A DNA stretch of 32,700 nucleotides. It comes from Thermoguttaceae bacterium. Its GTDB lineage: Bacteria; Planctomycetota; Planctomycetia; Pirellulales; Thermoguttaceae. Below, piece by piece: positions 8,119-15,073 of the stretch. A model generated the notes under the pieces. It saw only the letters and a list, made by a program, of their open reading frames with translations. It made no database searches and was not told the origin of the DNA. The DNA lies in NCBI GenBank assembly GCA_017550965.1, contig JAFZNK010000024.1, positions 1 to 32,700 on the forward strand, given 5' to 3'. The position numbers were made by a program, and so were the translations under genes. The stretch's first letter is position 1. Each line of letters begins with the position of its first letter.

Positions 8119-10242
8119 TCAATCTCCGTAGCGGCGCTTGTTCGGATCCTGATGAAAGACGCGGTCGCGATCGTAGTCGTCCGTATACGGATTGTCAAGA
8201 GTCGGCTTGTCGTCTGCGGACGAAGTCGGAACGTTCGGGGCGCTCCGCGCCAACTTAAGATGCAACGTTAAAATCCGCTTAAGTTCAAGAATAGCGGCGG
8301 GATGAGCGTGCACGTCCACATGCGACGCGGCGACTTCTTTTTCGGACTCCGCGTCGTCGCGATGCGAGCTCCAAAATTCGACGATTCCGTCGCTCTTTTT
8401 CGACATGAACGTCCGATTGGCAAGTTTCGGCAACACGCCGACGATATTGTTAAGCGCGACGTTTTCCGGAATCTCGCATTCGTCGAGCGCGGCGAAAATC
8501 GGACATTTCGGCGAAAGCGAGTCGACGCTCGTGTTCGTTTCCAAAAGCGTCGGGTCGTCAAGTTGCGCGATCGTACTGTCGGTCGCCGACGCAATGACGC
8601 GCGTTACCGTTTGCGGAATCGAAATCGCGCGTTCGGCAAGCCATTGCGTGAAATTGTTCGCGTAGTCGCTTCCTTCAAAGGGCGTCGCGATCGTAACGAC
8701 GCGCGTTACCGACGGGTTCGCTTCGAAGAAGAACCACGACCGCAAGTCCTGTCGCGTTTCCTCGTCAAAATCGAGTTCGTCGAGAGGCGTGTGCGAAATT
8801 TTGTTCCAGATTTTGTCCCCGGACGTTTGAACTTGCATGCGCGAAATCAACCCGCCCATGCTGTGACCGACAAGCACGATCTGATCGAGCGCGGGCTCTT
8901 CATGGTCCGGATCGACCGTTTCGCGAAGACGCGCCAGTTCAAGTCGAAGCTGCGCGGCCGACGCCCAAAACGGCTGGCCGGTCGGATAGAAGTAAAACCA
9001 GAACTGATAGGCGTTTTGTATGTCCAACGAGTTGCGCAACGCGTTGTACGCTTCCAGCCACGTCGACGGCGACGAGCCAAGGCCGTGCGTCATGACGACG
9101 GGTATTTTTTTCGGATCGTACGGCTCGAGCATGTACAGTCCCTGCAGCGTTCGTTCAACCGTCGGCGATTCGGTCGGCGTTATCTCCAGAAACTCTTCCG
9201 GACGCAACAGGCCTTTTTGCGCGCTCGACGCATTGAGGCGGCTCTTTTGATTGAGAAAATACGCAAGGGGAGTCGTAATGTCCGTTTCCAACAACAGTTC
9301 GCGTCCATACGCGGAAAGAACCGCGTCGGAAAACGGATCGTATATTTCCAACGTCGCCTGAGCTTCTTCTTCCCTGGCGGAATAGTACGACGCGTCGGGA
9401 TCGATCGGAGGCAACGAGCCGAGCGGTATCGCTAAATTCGGGCGTAAAATCGCCGTGACGGGAAATTGCAAGTCGCCGGGATAATACTCTTCCTCAGGTC
9501 GTTCCAGGTCGGGAACAGGCCGACGTTTGGCGACGAGCGGAACCCCAAAACCGGACCGACGACAGTCGAACGAAAGCGATTCGACCGGACAATCGGCGAC
9601 GAGTTTAAACGACTCCAGTTCGTCTTCGTCCCAGGCGCACGACGCGATATGCGTATAGATCAGGTAGTTGGACGTGTCGAGCGCAAGTCGACAGATTTTA
9701 TCGGGTTGGAACGGAAATTCTTCTTCGTCGTCCTTCGGAAGCGTAAGATGGAACAGCCGCTCGCACGCTCCGTTGTAGAGAACGACGACGTCGCGAAATT
9801 GCGCGTTGAACACCGAGTCGCGCTGCGCGTTAAGCGCGGGGTTGAACAGATAATGATACGCGTAGAGCGCGGCGGAAACGTAGAGCCGCTTGGCGACGTC
9901 GGGGCTTCGCAACTCATGCGAACGCGCCTGAAGATAAGCCGTTTCCACATACGCGTAGACGAGTTCGGGGGTAGGATTGGCGTCGAGCTTTTCGAGCAAC
10001 GCGTCGAGTTGTTCCATCGAGTTTCGTTGCGGAACATCGTACGCTTTAAGAGTTTGCGTCGTCCCCTGACTGTATTTTGGCCCGCCGGGCTTCCCGACGG
10101 AAAAGCGAACGTCCGCCGCATTAAGACGCAGTTGCCCCATGATCGTCGCGCATCCTGAACACGCGAACAACGTCGCGAAGAGCAGGAGCGCCAACGTCGA
10201 TAAAGCGAAACTGCGGCGATCGGAGAACGTTAGAGACGTCAA
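8119..10242 (-). CDS. Large lipoprotein with alpha/beta-hydrolase (lipase/esterase-like) domain
   Basis: 707 residues from TTG at 10242, which follows the TAA of the upstream gene with no spacer; GAGGA lies just inside the upstream gene's end. The N-terminus is a lipoprotein signal: basic start, a Leu/Ala/Phe-rich core, then a lipobox near residue 29-32 (FACSGC). Residues about 40-380 are a domain I do not recognise. The C-terminal part is an alpha/beta-hydrolase: THGLGSSPSTW (oxyanion region), the nucleophile elbow GHSMGG with Ser461, TPFEGSDYA, and a late HVDVHAHP stretch that can supply the catalytic His. The layout recalls PGAP1/triacylglycerol-lipase-like hydrolases, so an ester-cleaving enzyme at the cell envelope is likely; the substrate is unknown. 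The C-terminal end is Asp/Arg-rich. It is translationally coupled to the gene at 10243. Confidence 0.82.
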   Translation of the reverse strand: MTSLTFSDRRSFALSTLALLLFATLFACSGCATIMGQLRLNAADVRFSVGKPGGPKYSQGTTQTLKAYDVPQRNSMEQLDALLEKLDANPTPELVYAYVETAYLQARSHELRSPDVAKRLYVSAALYAYHYLFNPALNAQRDSVFNAQFRDVVVLYNGACERLFHLTLPKDDEEEFPFQPDKICRLALDTSNYLIYTHIASCAWDEDELESFKLVADCPVESLSFDCRRSGFGVPLVAKRRPVPDLERPEEEYYPGDLQFPVTAILRPNLAIPLGSLPPIDPDASYYSAREEEAQATLEIYDPFSDAVLSAYGRELLLETDITTPLAYFLNQKSRLNASSAQKGLLRPEEFLEITPTESPTVERTLQGLYMLEPYDPKKIPVVMTHGLGSSPSTWLEAYNALRNSLDIQNAYQFWFYFYPTGQPFWASAAQLRLELARLRETVDPDHEEPALDQIVLVGHSMGGLISRMQVQTSGDKIWNKISHTPLDELDFDEETRQDLRSWFFFEANPSVTRVVTIATPFEGSDYANNFTQWLAERAISIPQTVTRVIASATDSTIAQLDDPTLLETNTSVDSLSPKCPIFAALDECEIPENVALNNIVGVLPKLANRTFMSKKSDGIVEFWSSHRDDAESEKEVAASHVDVHAHPAAILELKRILTLHLKLARSAPNVPTSSADDKPTLDNPYTDDYDRDRVFHQDPNKRRYGD

Positions 10243-11226
10243 TTATTTTTCCTCGGAAACGAGCAATCGTTTGAATTCGCTCAGGTACGCGGCGATTTGA
10301 ATCGGCTTGACGTCGTCCCAACCGGCGAGTTTGTGGGAAATAATCGCCAATTTCAGCGACTCGAGCGCTTCCATGAGGTCGACCGGCAGCTCGTCAAGCT
10401 TCCCGATCGCGTCGAGAACTTCGGGCGTTCTGATTGGTTCCGCGTTTCCCTCCCAAGGTTCGACGTCCCCGGCAAATTCTCCCAATTCGCTCTCTTGTCT
10501 GCTGCGCGCGTCCTTCTTTTTCTTCGGTTTCTTTTCCTCTTCGTCGTCGACGGTCGAATCGAACATATCCGAACGACCGGGGCCGATCGGCGCCGAAACG
10601 CCCGTCAAATCGGCGTCGGAATCGTTGTACGGATTGACGTCTTCGTCGCGCTCGGCGACGACGATGTCGTCGTCTTTCGGCTTGAGTTTAGGCTTCGCGC
10701 CCGTCTTTTCCCAACGCGCGAACCGCATCTGCGCGACTGAAATCTTTTCGTCGGAAGCCTGCTGAAGCCAAGCGTCGGCGTCGTCCCAGTCGAGCGCGGC
10801 CTGATAATGGCTCCAATACAAATTCGGCAGCGGCTCGCGTTCCCCGAACCGTTCGTAAACGCGTCGAAGCCGGCCGACGTGCTGAGGCGTCACGTTTCCG
10901 ATGCGCTGCGCGATCGCGTCGTCCGAGTAGACTCGCCGGGGCGTTCCCGCTTCGATGAGTTTCATACGCCAGGAATGAATCACCTTGCCCTTTTCCCAGT
11001 TCGTCTTGCTGACAAGCACGTTCCAGAAGCCGACGAATTCCGAGGCGATCTGATCGATAAGCGTTTCTTTTTCGGGCGTGACGAGCTCGTCGTCGGCGAC
11101 GTCTTCGTCGACGGATTCGGACGGACTAAATTGAGAAAAGTCGTCGTAAACGGCGACGTTGGTTTCAGAATCGGTCGGCGCGTCTTCCCACGGCGCAGTC
11201 GACGCGTCTTTTTTCCGGGCGGTCAT
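10243..11226 (-). CDS. Charged protein of unknown function, possible helix-turn-helix
   Basis: 327 residues from the ATG at 11226, which has AAGGA 7-8 nt upstream; an earlier in-frame start at 11322 would swallow the promoter and leader hairpin. Residues about 1-60 are acidic and probably disordered. Residues about 65-180 are helical (LIDQIASEFVGFWNVL, WRMKLIEAG, then IGNVTPQHVGRLRRVYERFG), the last of which reads like a helix-turn-helix; the central WSHYQAALDWDDADAWLQ is Trp-rich. A Lys-rich patch (EEKKPKKKK) follows, then a C-terminal helical domain ending ILDAIGKL...LLVSEEK. I do not recognise the family. Its stop abuts the lipoprotein start, so the two are made together. A 12-bp dyad in the leader could be its own operator if it binds DNA; that is speculation. 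Confidence 0.7.
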   Translation of the reverse strand: MTARKKDASTAPWEDAPTDSETNVAVYDDFSQFSPSESVDEDVADDELVTPEKETLIDQIASEFVGFWNVLVSKTNWEKGKVIHSWRMKLIEAGTPRRVYSDDAIAQRIGNVTPQHVGRLRRVYERFGEREPLPNLYWSHYQAALDWDDADAWLQQASDEKISVAQMRFARWEKTGAKPKLKPKDDDIVVAERDEDVNPYNDSDADLTGVSAPIGPGRSDMFDSTVDDEEEKKPKKKKDARSRQESELGEFAGDVEPWEGNAEPIRTPEVLDAIGKLDELPVDLMEALESLKLAIISHKLAGWDDVKPIQIAAYLSEFKRLLVSEEK

Positions 11227-11257
11227 ACGAATCCTTTCTTGTTCGACGTCCAATGCT

Positions 11258-11290
11258 CGCAAACGTCCGGCGACGGCTCGGACGTTTGCG
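11258..11290. repeat. Perfect 12-bp inverted repeat in the leader of the 10243 gene
   Basis: CGCAAACGTCCG (11258-11269) and CGGACGTTTGCG (11279-11290) are perfect complements separated by 9 nt. The dyad ends 31 nt before the ATG at 11226. No T run follows on either strand, so it is not a terminator. It may be an mRNA 5' stem or a protein-binding operator. Confidence 0.75.
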
Positions 11291-11293
11291 TCA

Positions 11294-11322
11294 AGTTTAA
11301 CGATTTTCCACTCCCCCGACAA
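11294..11322 (-). promoter_or_regulatory. Possible promoter of the 10243/8119 operon
   Basis: On the minus strand TTGTCG (11322-11317), 17 bp, TAAACT (11299-11294). Both boxes are only four-of-six matches, but spacing and location are right. The predicted start falls around 11287, at the outer edge of the 12-bp dyad, so the transcript would begin with that hairpin. Confidence 0.4.
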
Positions 11323-11423
11323 GAGATTTATCGCGTCGACGCGCGATTTTTATGCGACGCTCGTTCCCATGCGCTATTCGATGCGAAAGAGCCTCCCGCC
11401 CTTCCCTAATCGCTTATTCGCGC

Positions 11424-11429
11424 TATAAT
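11424..11429 (+). promoter_or_regulatory. Possible -10 box upstream of sat
   Basis: A perfect TATAAT lies 93 nt before the sat ATG. The -35 position 17 bp upstream reads CTTCCC, a poor match, so the promoter may be activator-dependent or not real. It would share the 11227-11521 region with the divergent promoter at 11294-11322. Confidence 0.4.
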
Positions 11430-11521
11430 AAACCAAATGTGAAACGGCGCGGAGCGCGCCGAACGCTCGCGGAGAAACGCGAGATTTTTTGAGAACACGC
11501 GACCTTTGACGAAAGGCGATC

Positions 11522-12781
11522 ATGAGCGACCTGATCCTTTACCACGGCGGACGAACCGAACCGGTTTGCCGCGCTATTCCCGCAGAACAAATTGACGAGC
11601 AAATGAAAAAAGCCGCGACGCTAACCAAGGTTCCCGTCAGCGACGCCGACTTGTCGACCGTCTATCGCTGGGGCGACGGCGGCTTGACGCCTCTTTCCGG
11701 CCCGATGGATTCCGCCGCGTTCAATCTTGTTCTCGACGAAGCCGTTATCGAATACGAAGGCAAAAAATACGCGTGGACGATTCCCCTTTCGTTGCCGGTA
11801 ACTGAAGAACTCGCCAAAACGCTCAAAGCCGGGCAGGAAGTCGCGCTTGTCAGCGGCGCGGGCGAAATCGTCGCGACGCTTGAAATTTCCGACGTCTTCC
11901 CGTGGGACAAGCCCCGTTATCTCAAGGCCGTCTATAAAACCGAGCGCACCGATCATCCGGGCGCGGACATGGTTCTCGTCAACGACGCCGACAAAACCTG
12001 GCTCCTTGGCGGCACGATCAACGTCTTCCCGCAAAAGAAGAACCCCGCCTTTGGAAAATACGTCCTCTCTCCGAAAGAAGTTCGCGCGCTGATCGCCGAA
12101 CGCGGCTGGAATCGCGTCGTCGCGTTCCAAACGCGTAATCCGTTGCACCGCGCGCACGAATACGCGCTCGTCTACGGCTTGGAAAAGCTTCTCAAAGACG
12201 GTTACAACGCGGGCGCGTGCCTCAACCCGCTCGTCGGCGAGACCAAAGGAGACGACGTCAACGCGGAAATCCGCATGCAGACGTACGAAAAGCTCATCGC
12301 CGACCGCGCGCTTGGCGAAGGCGACTCCGACGTCGAACTCTGGAAGAAACTCGGCGAAGAGGTTCCGGATCGCGTCGTTCTGCTCGGACTCGACATCAAA
12401 ATGTTCTACGGCGGACCAAGCGAAGCGGTCATGCACGCGATCTATCGCCAGAACTTCGGATTCACCGACATTATCATCGGACGCAAACACGCCGACGCTC
12501 CATATAAAGACGGAACGGCGATTTGGGGCGACTTCGACGCGCAGGAAATCTTCGAGCGTCTCAACGGCGACCTCCAGGAAAAACCGCTCAAAGTCGGATT
12601 CGCCGCTTACTACGAATCGATCGGACGCGTCGACTTAATGGAATTCCACCAGGACGAAAAGCCGGTCTTCATTTCCGGAAAAGCCGTTCGCGCGACGCTC
12701 CAACAAGGCGAACAAGTCGACCCGCGCATCATGCGCCCGACGACCTCCGCCATCCTCGCCGCCGCGATGAAACAGAACTAA
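11522..12781 (+). CDS. sat: Sulfate adenylyltransferase (ATP sulfurylase), homo-oligomeric type
   Basis: 419 residues from ATG 11522 with GAAAGG 7 nt upstream. It catalyses ATP + sulfate to adenosine 5'-phosphosulfate + pyrophosphate, the entry step of sulfate activation, in the cytoplasm. The nucleotide-binding signature is intact at residues 203-213 (Q-T-R-N-P-L-H209-R-A-H212-E), followed by [27 protein letters not shown] and the C-terminal SGKAVRATL...RPTTSAIL. This is the single-chain Sat family, not the CysD/CysN heterodimer, and there is no fused APS kinase domain. No apr, cysH, cysC or sulfite reductase gene is in the window, so whether it serves assimilation or another use is unsettled; a single gene between divergent promoter and strong terminator suggests independent control. 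Confidence 0.95.
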   Translation: MSDLILYHGGRTEPVCRAIPAEQIDEQMKKAATLTKVPVSDADLSTVYRWGDGGLTPLSGPMDSAAFNLVLDEAVIEYEGKKYAWTIPLSLPVTEELAKTLKAGQEVALVSGAGEIVATLEISDVFPWDKPRYLKAVYKTERTDHPGADMVLVNDADKTWLLGGTINVFPQKKNPAFGKYVLSPKEVRALIAERGWNRVVAFQTRNPLHRAHEYALVYGLEKLLKDGYNAGACLNPLVGETKGDDVNAEIRMQTYEKLIADRALGEGDSDVELWKKLGEEVPDRVVLLGLDIKMFYGGPSEAVMHAIYRQNFGFTDIIIGRKHADAPYKDGTAIWGDFDAQEIFERLNGDLQEKPLKVGFAAYYESIGRVDLMEFHQDEKPVFISGKAVRATLQQGEQVDPRIMRPTTSAILAAAMKQN

Positions 12782-12806
12782 GCGTCTTTAACGCTCAGCT
12801 CCCCAT

Positions 12807-12844
12807 AAAGCGCGAAGAGATTTCAGTCTCTTCGCGCTTTTTTT
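12807..12844 (+). terminator. Strong rho-independent terminator of sat
   Basis: AAAGCGCGAAGAGA (12807-12820) pairs perfectly with TCTCTTCGCGCTTT (12827-12840) over a 6-nt loop, and the stem runs into seven T. It begins 26 nt after the sat stop. Confidence 0.93.
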
Positions 12845-12927
12845 ACGTCTTCGCGGAAAACGACGATTCAAAACATTCTAACATTATCTGTCGCTTAATT
12901 TAAGAAAAAATCCAAAAAGCTAAAATA

Positions 12928-13001
12928 GAAAACAATGTGTTTTTTAACAAAAATTTAACAGAATTTAATGTGATTTTTATACAAAATATTGCATTGTTTT
13001 C
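12928..13001. repeat. 10-bp inverted repeat spanning an AT-rich promoter region
   Basis: GAAAACAATG (12928-12937) is repeated inverted as CATTGTTTTC (12992-13001), 54 bp apart. The downstream arm overlaps the -35 box and spacer of the promoter at 12989-13017. Between the arms the DNA is nearly pure A/T with repeated AATTTAA words. A pair of operator half-sites is plausible. Confidence 0.55.
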
Positions 13002-13017
13002 CAAACTCTATTATAAT
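12989..13017 (+). promoter_or_regulatory. Sigma70-type promoter of the AAA/DUF4143 gene
   Basis: TTGCAT (12989-12994), a 17-bp spacer and a perfect TATAAT (13012-13017), in strongly AT-rich DNA, about 30 nt before the AAGGAG ribosome site and 36 nt before the ATG at 13053. This is one of the two best promoters of the window. Confidence 0.75.
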
Positions 13018-13052
13018 AATTTTGCGTCGACGTCCTCAAAAGGAGTTTTAAC

Positions 13053-14369
13053 ATGTATATGCGCCGAAACGTCTCAAAATACCTTGAACGGTGGAAAGCC
13101 GACAAATATCGAAAACCGCTCGTCGTTCAGGGCGCGCGTCAAGTAGGAAAAACCTACGCGATTCTGGAATTTGGCAAAACGAATTACGACTCCGTCGCCT
13201 ATTTCAATTTCGAAACAGACAAAAAATTAGCGACGACGTTTGAAGAGAATATCAGTCCGTCGTACCTCTTGCCAATACTATCGCATATCAGCGGACAGAA
13301 AATCTCCAAAGAAAGCACGCTGGTCGTCTTCGATGAAATCCAGTTATGCGAACGCGCTTTAACGTCGCTGAAATATTTTTGCGAACAGGCTCCCGAATAT
13401 CATGTCGTCGCGGCGGGAAGTCTGCTGGGAGTCGCTGTAAATCGCAAGAAAAACGCGTTTCCCGTCGGAAAGATCGACCGCTATACCATGTTTTCCATGG
13501 ATATGGAAGAATTTCTGCGCGCCTGCGGAGAAGACGACCTGGTCGAAAGAATCCGCGCCTGTTACGGAAGCGACGAACCTATGCCCGCCGCTCTTCACGA
13601 CGCTACGTTAAACCGTTATCGACAGTATTTGGCGGTCGGCGGCTTGCCGGAAGTCGTCGCGCGATTCGTCGACACGAACGACTATACTCAGGTTCGACAC
13701 GTTCAGGAAACGATTCAGGCGGACTATCTCGACGACATGAGCAAATATCAGGAAAGCGCCAATGAAATCAAAAAGACGCGCCTGACTTACGACACTATCG
13801 CCGTCCAGCTCTCCAAAAAGAACGCCCGATTTCAATACAAAATCGTCAAGACGGGCGCCAGAGCCGCCGAGTATGAAAACGCAATCGAATGGCTTGCGTC
13901 CGCCAACCTGATTTCTCAGGTCTATAGAGTTGGACAAATCGCCAAACCTCTTGAAAATTACAAGGATATCGACGATTTCAAAGTTTACCTTTCCGACATG
14001 GGCCTGTTGTGCGCGCAGAAAGGGGTTCGCGCCGAAGACGTCTTCTTTATGGAAGACGAACTGACAGATTTCAAAGGAGGCATGACGGAGAACTATGTCG
14101 ACGCCCAGTTGATTCGTTCGGGTCTAAAACCTTATTTCTGGCGAAACGCCAAAGGAACGTCGGAAGTCGACTTCGTCGTCAATTTGGGAGGAAAGCTTGT
14201 TCCTATCGAAGTTAAAAGCGGCGGACGTACTCGATCGACCAGTCTCAACGAATACGTAAAACTCTTCAACCCCGCCTGGTCTATCCGCGTTTCCGAGAAA
14301 AACTTCGGCTTTGACGCCAATATCAAATCGGTTCCACTTTACGCCGTTTTCTGCATTCGCGATTCATAG
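13053..14369 (+). CDS. AAA-type ATPase with C-terminal DUF4143 (ATP-binding protein)
   Basis: 438 residues from ATG 13053 with AAGGAG 7 nt upstream. The N-terminal ATPase has Walker A GARQVGKT near residue 30, Walker B LVVFDEIQ near residue 95 and the sensor-like AAGSLLGVA near residue 125. The C-terminal part has the DUF4143 pattern: YLSDMGLL near residue 315, then a PD-(D/E)xK-like core, TSEVDFVV and VPIEVKSG near residues 370-390. Proteins of this build are widespread, often in many copies per genome and patchily distributed in anaerobes; the function is not established and a nuclease-like role for the C-terminal core is only a fold-based suggestion. DNA here is less GC-rich than neighbouring genes and the upstream region is very AT-rich, which fits acquisition by transfer. 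It is 51 nt upstream of the flavoprotein gene. Confidence 0.9.
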   Translation: MYMRRNVSKYLERWKADKYRKPLVVQGARQVGKTYAILEFGKTNYDSVAYFNFETDKKLATTFEENISPSYLLPILSHISGQKISKESTLVVFDEIQLCERALTSLKYFCEQAPEYHVVAAGSLLGVAVNRKKNAFPVGKIDRYTMFSMDMEEFLRACGEDDLVERIRACYGSDEPMPAALHDATLNRYRQYLAVGGLPEVVARFVDTNDYTQVRHVQETIQADYLDDMSKYQESANEIKKTRLTYDTIAVQLSKKNARFQYKIVKTGARAAEYENAIEWLASANLISQVYRVGQIAKPLENYKDIDDFKVYLSDMGLLCAQKGVRAEDVFFMEDELTDFKGGMTENYVDAQLIRSGLKPYFWRNAKGTSEVDFVVNLGGKLVPIEVKSGGRTRSTSLNEYVKLFNPAWSIRVSEKNFGFDANIKSVPLYAVFCIRDS

Positions 14370-14420
14370 CGGCGTTTATTTCAAAGCAACAAACTAATCG
14401 TAATCCAAAAAGGCTTCCCA

Positions 14421-14900
14421 ATGAGAAGAAAAGAACGCGAAGTATCGGACGTCAAAGAAATCGCGCAAATACTGTCGAATTGTTCGACGCTCCGAATCGC
14501 GTTTCCAACGCCCGAAGCGCCGCCGTACGTCGTCCCTGTCAACTTCGGTTTTTCCCTGCAAAACGACCGCTTCGCGCTCTTTTTTCATTCGGCTGCCGCA
14601 GGACGAAAAGTCGAATTGATCGAATCGGGCGACAACTGCAAAATCGGTTGGGAAACGGACCGAACAATCGAAATCGGCGCTGAAAACGCCGACGTTGCAT
14701 GTAAGTGGAGTTGCCGGTACGAAAGCGCTATAGGGACCGGCGTTATCGCGCGTCTTGAAGGCAAAGAGAAAACCGACGGTTTAAGTCGTATTATGGAACA
14801 TTATCAGTTTCCGGGGAAGCCTCAATTTGACGAAAAAATACTTGCGAGAACAAACGTCTATAGAATCGACGTAACTTCAATTTCCGCTAAAAGACATTGA
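14421..14900 (+). CDS. NimA-like pyridoxamine 5'-phosphate oxidase family flavoprotein
   Basis: 159 residues. It begins with the MRRKEREV motif typical of small FMN-binding proteins of the pyridoxamine-phosphate-oxidase-like fold; then ILSNCSTLRIAF, APYVVPVNFG (written here as PPYVVPVNFG) and FHSAAAGRKVELI, which together form the split-barrel and flavin-contact strands, followed by a conserved SAIGTGVIARLEGKEK strand and a C-terminal YRIDVTSISAK. Relatives include nitroimidazole-resistance Nim proteins and other small reductases binding FMN or a related cofactor; specificity cannot be read from sequence. The start at 14421 has AAAAAGG about 8 nt upstream. It may be co-transcribed with the ATPase gene 51 nt upstream, but the functions do not suggest a joint pathway. 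Confidence 0.85.
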   Translation: MRRKEREVSDVKEIAQILSNCSTLRIAFPTPEAPPYVVPVNFGFSLQNDRFALFFHSAAAGRKVELIESGDNCKIGWETDRTIEIGAENADVACKWSCRYESAIGTGVIARLEGKEKTDGLSRIMEHYQFPGKPQFDEKILARTNVYRIDVTSISAKRH

Positions 14901-14926
14901 AATACTGACGTTACGGCAAAGTTCGT

Positions 14927-15047
14927 GGATAGTCGACAACGTTGTAAGTCTTTTGTCTTACTAAAAAATCCAGAATAAAAGGTCGACGATTTCTTGCCTT
15001 ATTTACTTTGACAATCCGCCCCGTTATACTGTAGAAATCGACTATCC
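14927..15047. repeat. 10-bp inverted repeat flanking the GH2 promoter region
   Basis: GGATAGTCGA (14927-14936) recurs inverted as TCGACTATCC (15038-15047), with partial agreement of the next bases (GT / CAC). The second arm lies at the predicted start of transcription of the GH2 gene. Possible operator half-sites; the spacing of 101 bp also allows DNA looping. Confidence 0.5.
15002..15030 (+). promoter_or_regulatory. Possible promoter of the GH2 gene
   Basis: TATACT (15025-15030) is a five-of-six -10 box; 17 bp upstream is TTTACT (15002-15007), four of six. A perfect TTGACA at 15008-15013 is at the wrong distance (11 bp) from TATACT. Start codon 15074 is 44 nt downstream. Confidence 0.45.
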
Positions 15048-15073
15048 CACAATCCCCCTTCAAAGGAGCAGAA

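Noticed and set aside
8302..9435. 377-codon + strand frame opposite the lipoprotein hydrolase
   Set aside because: Arg-rich antisense shadow; the minus-strand gene has lipobox, GHSMGG and a coupled start.
15008..15013. Perfect TTGACA as -35 of the GH2 promoter
   Set aside because: Only 11 bp separate it from the TATACT box, and no good -10 lies 16-18 bp downstream; the better spaced pair is weaker at -35.
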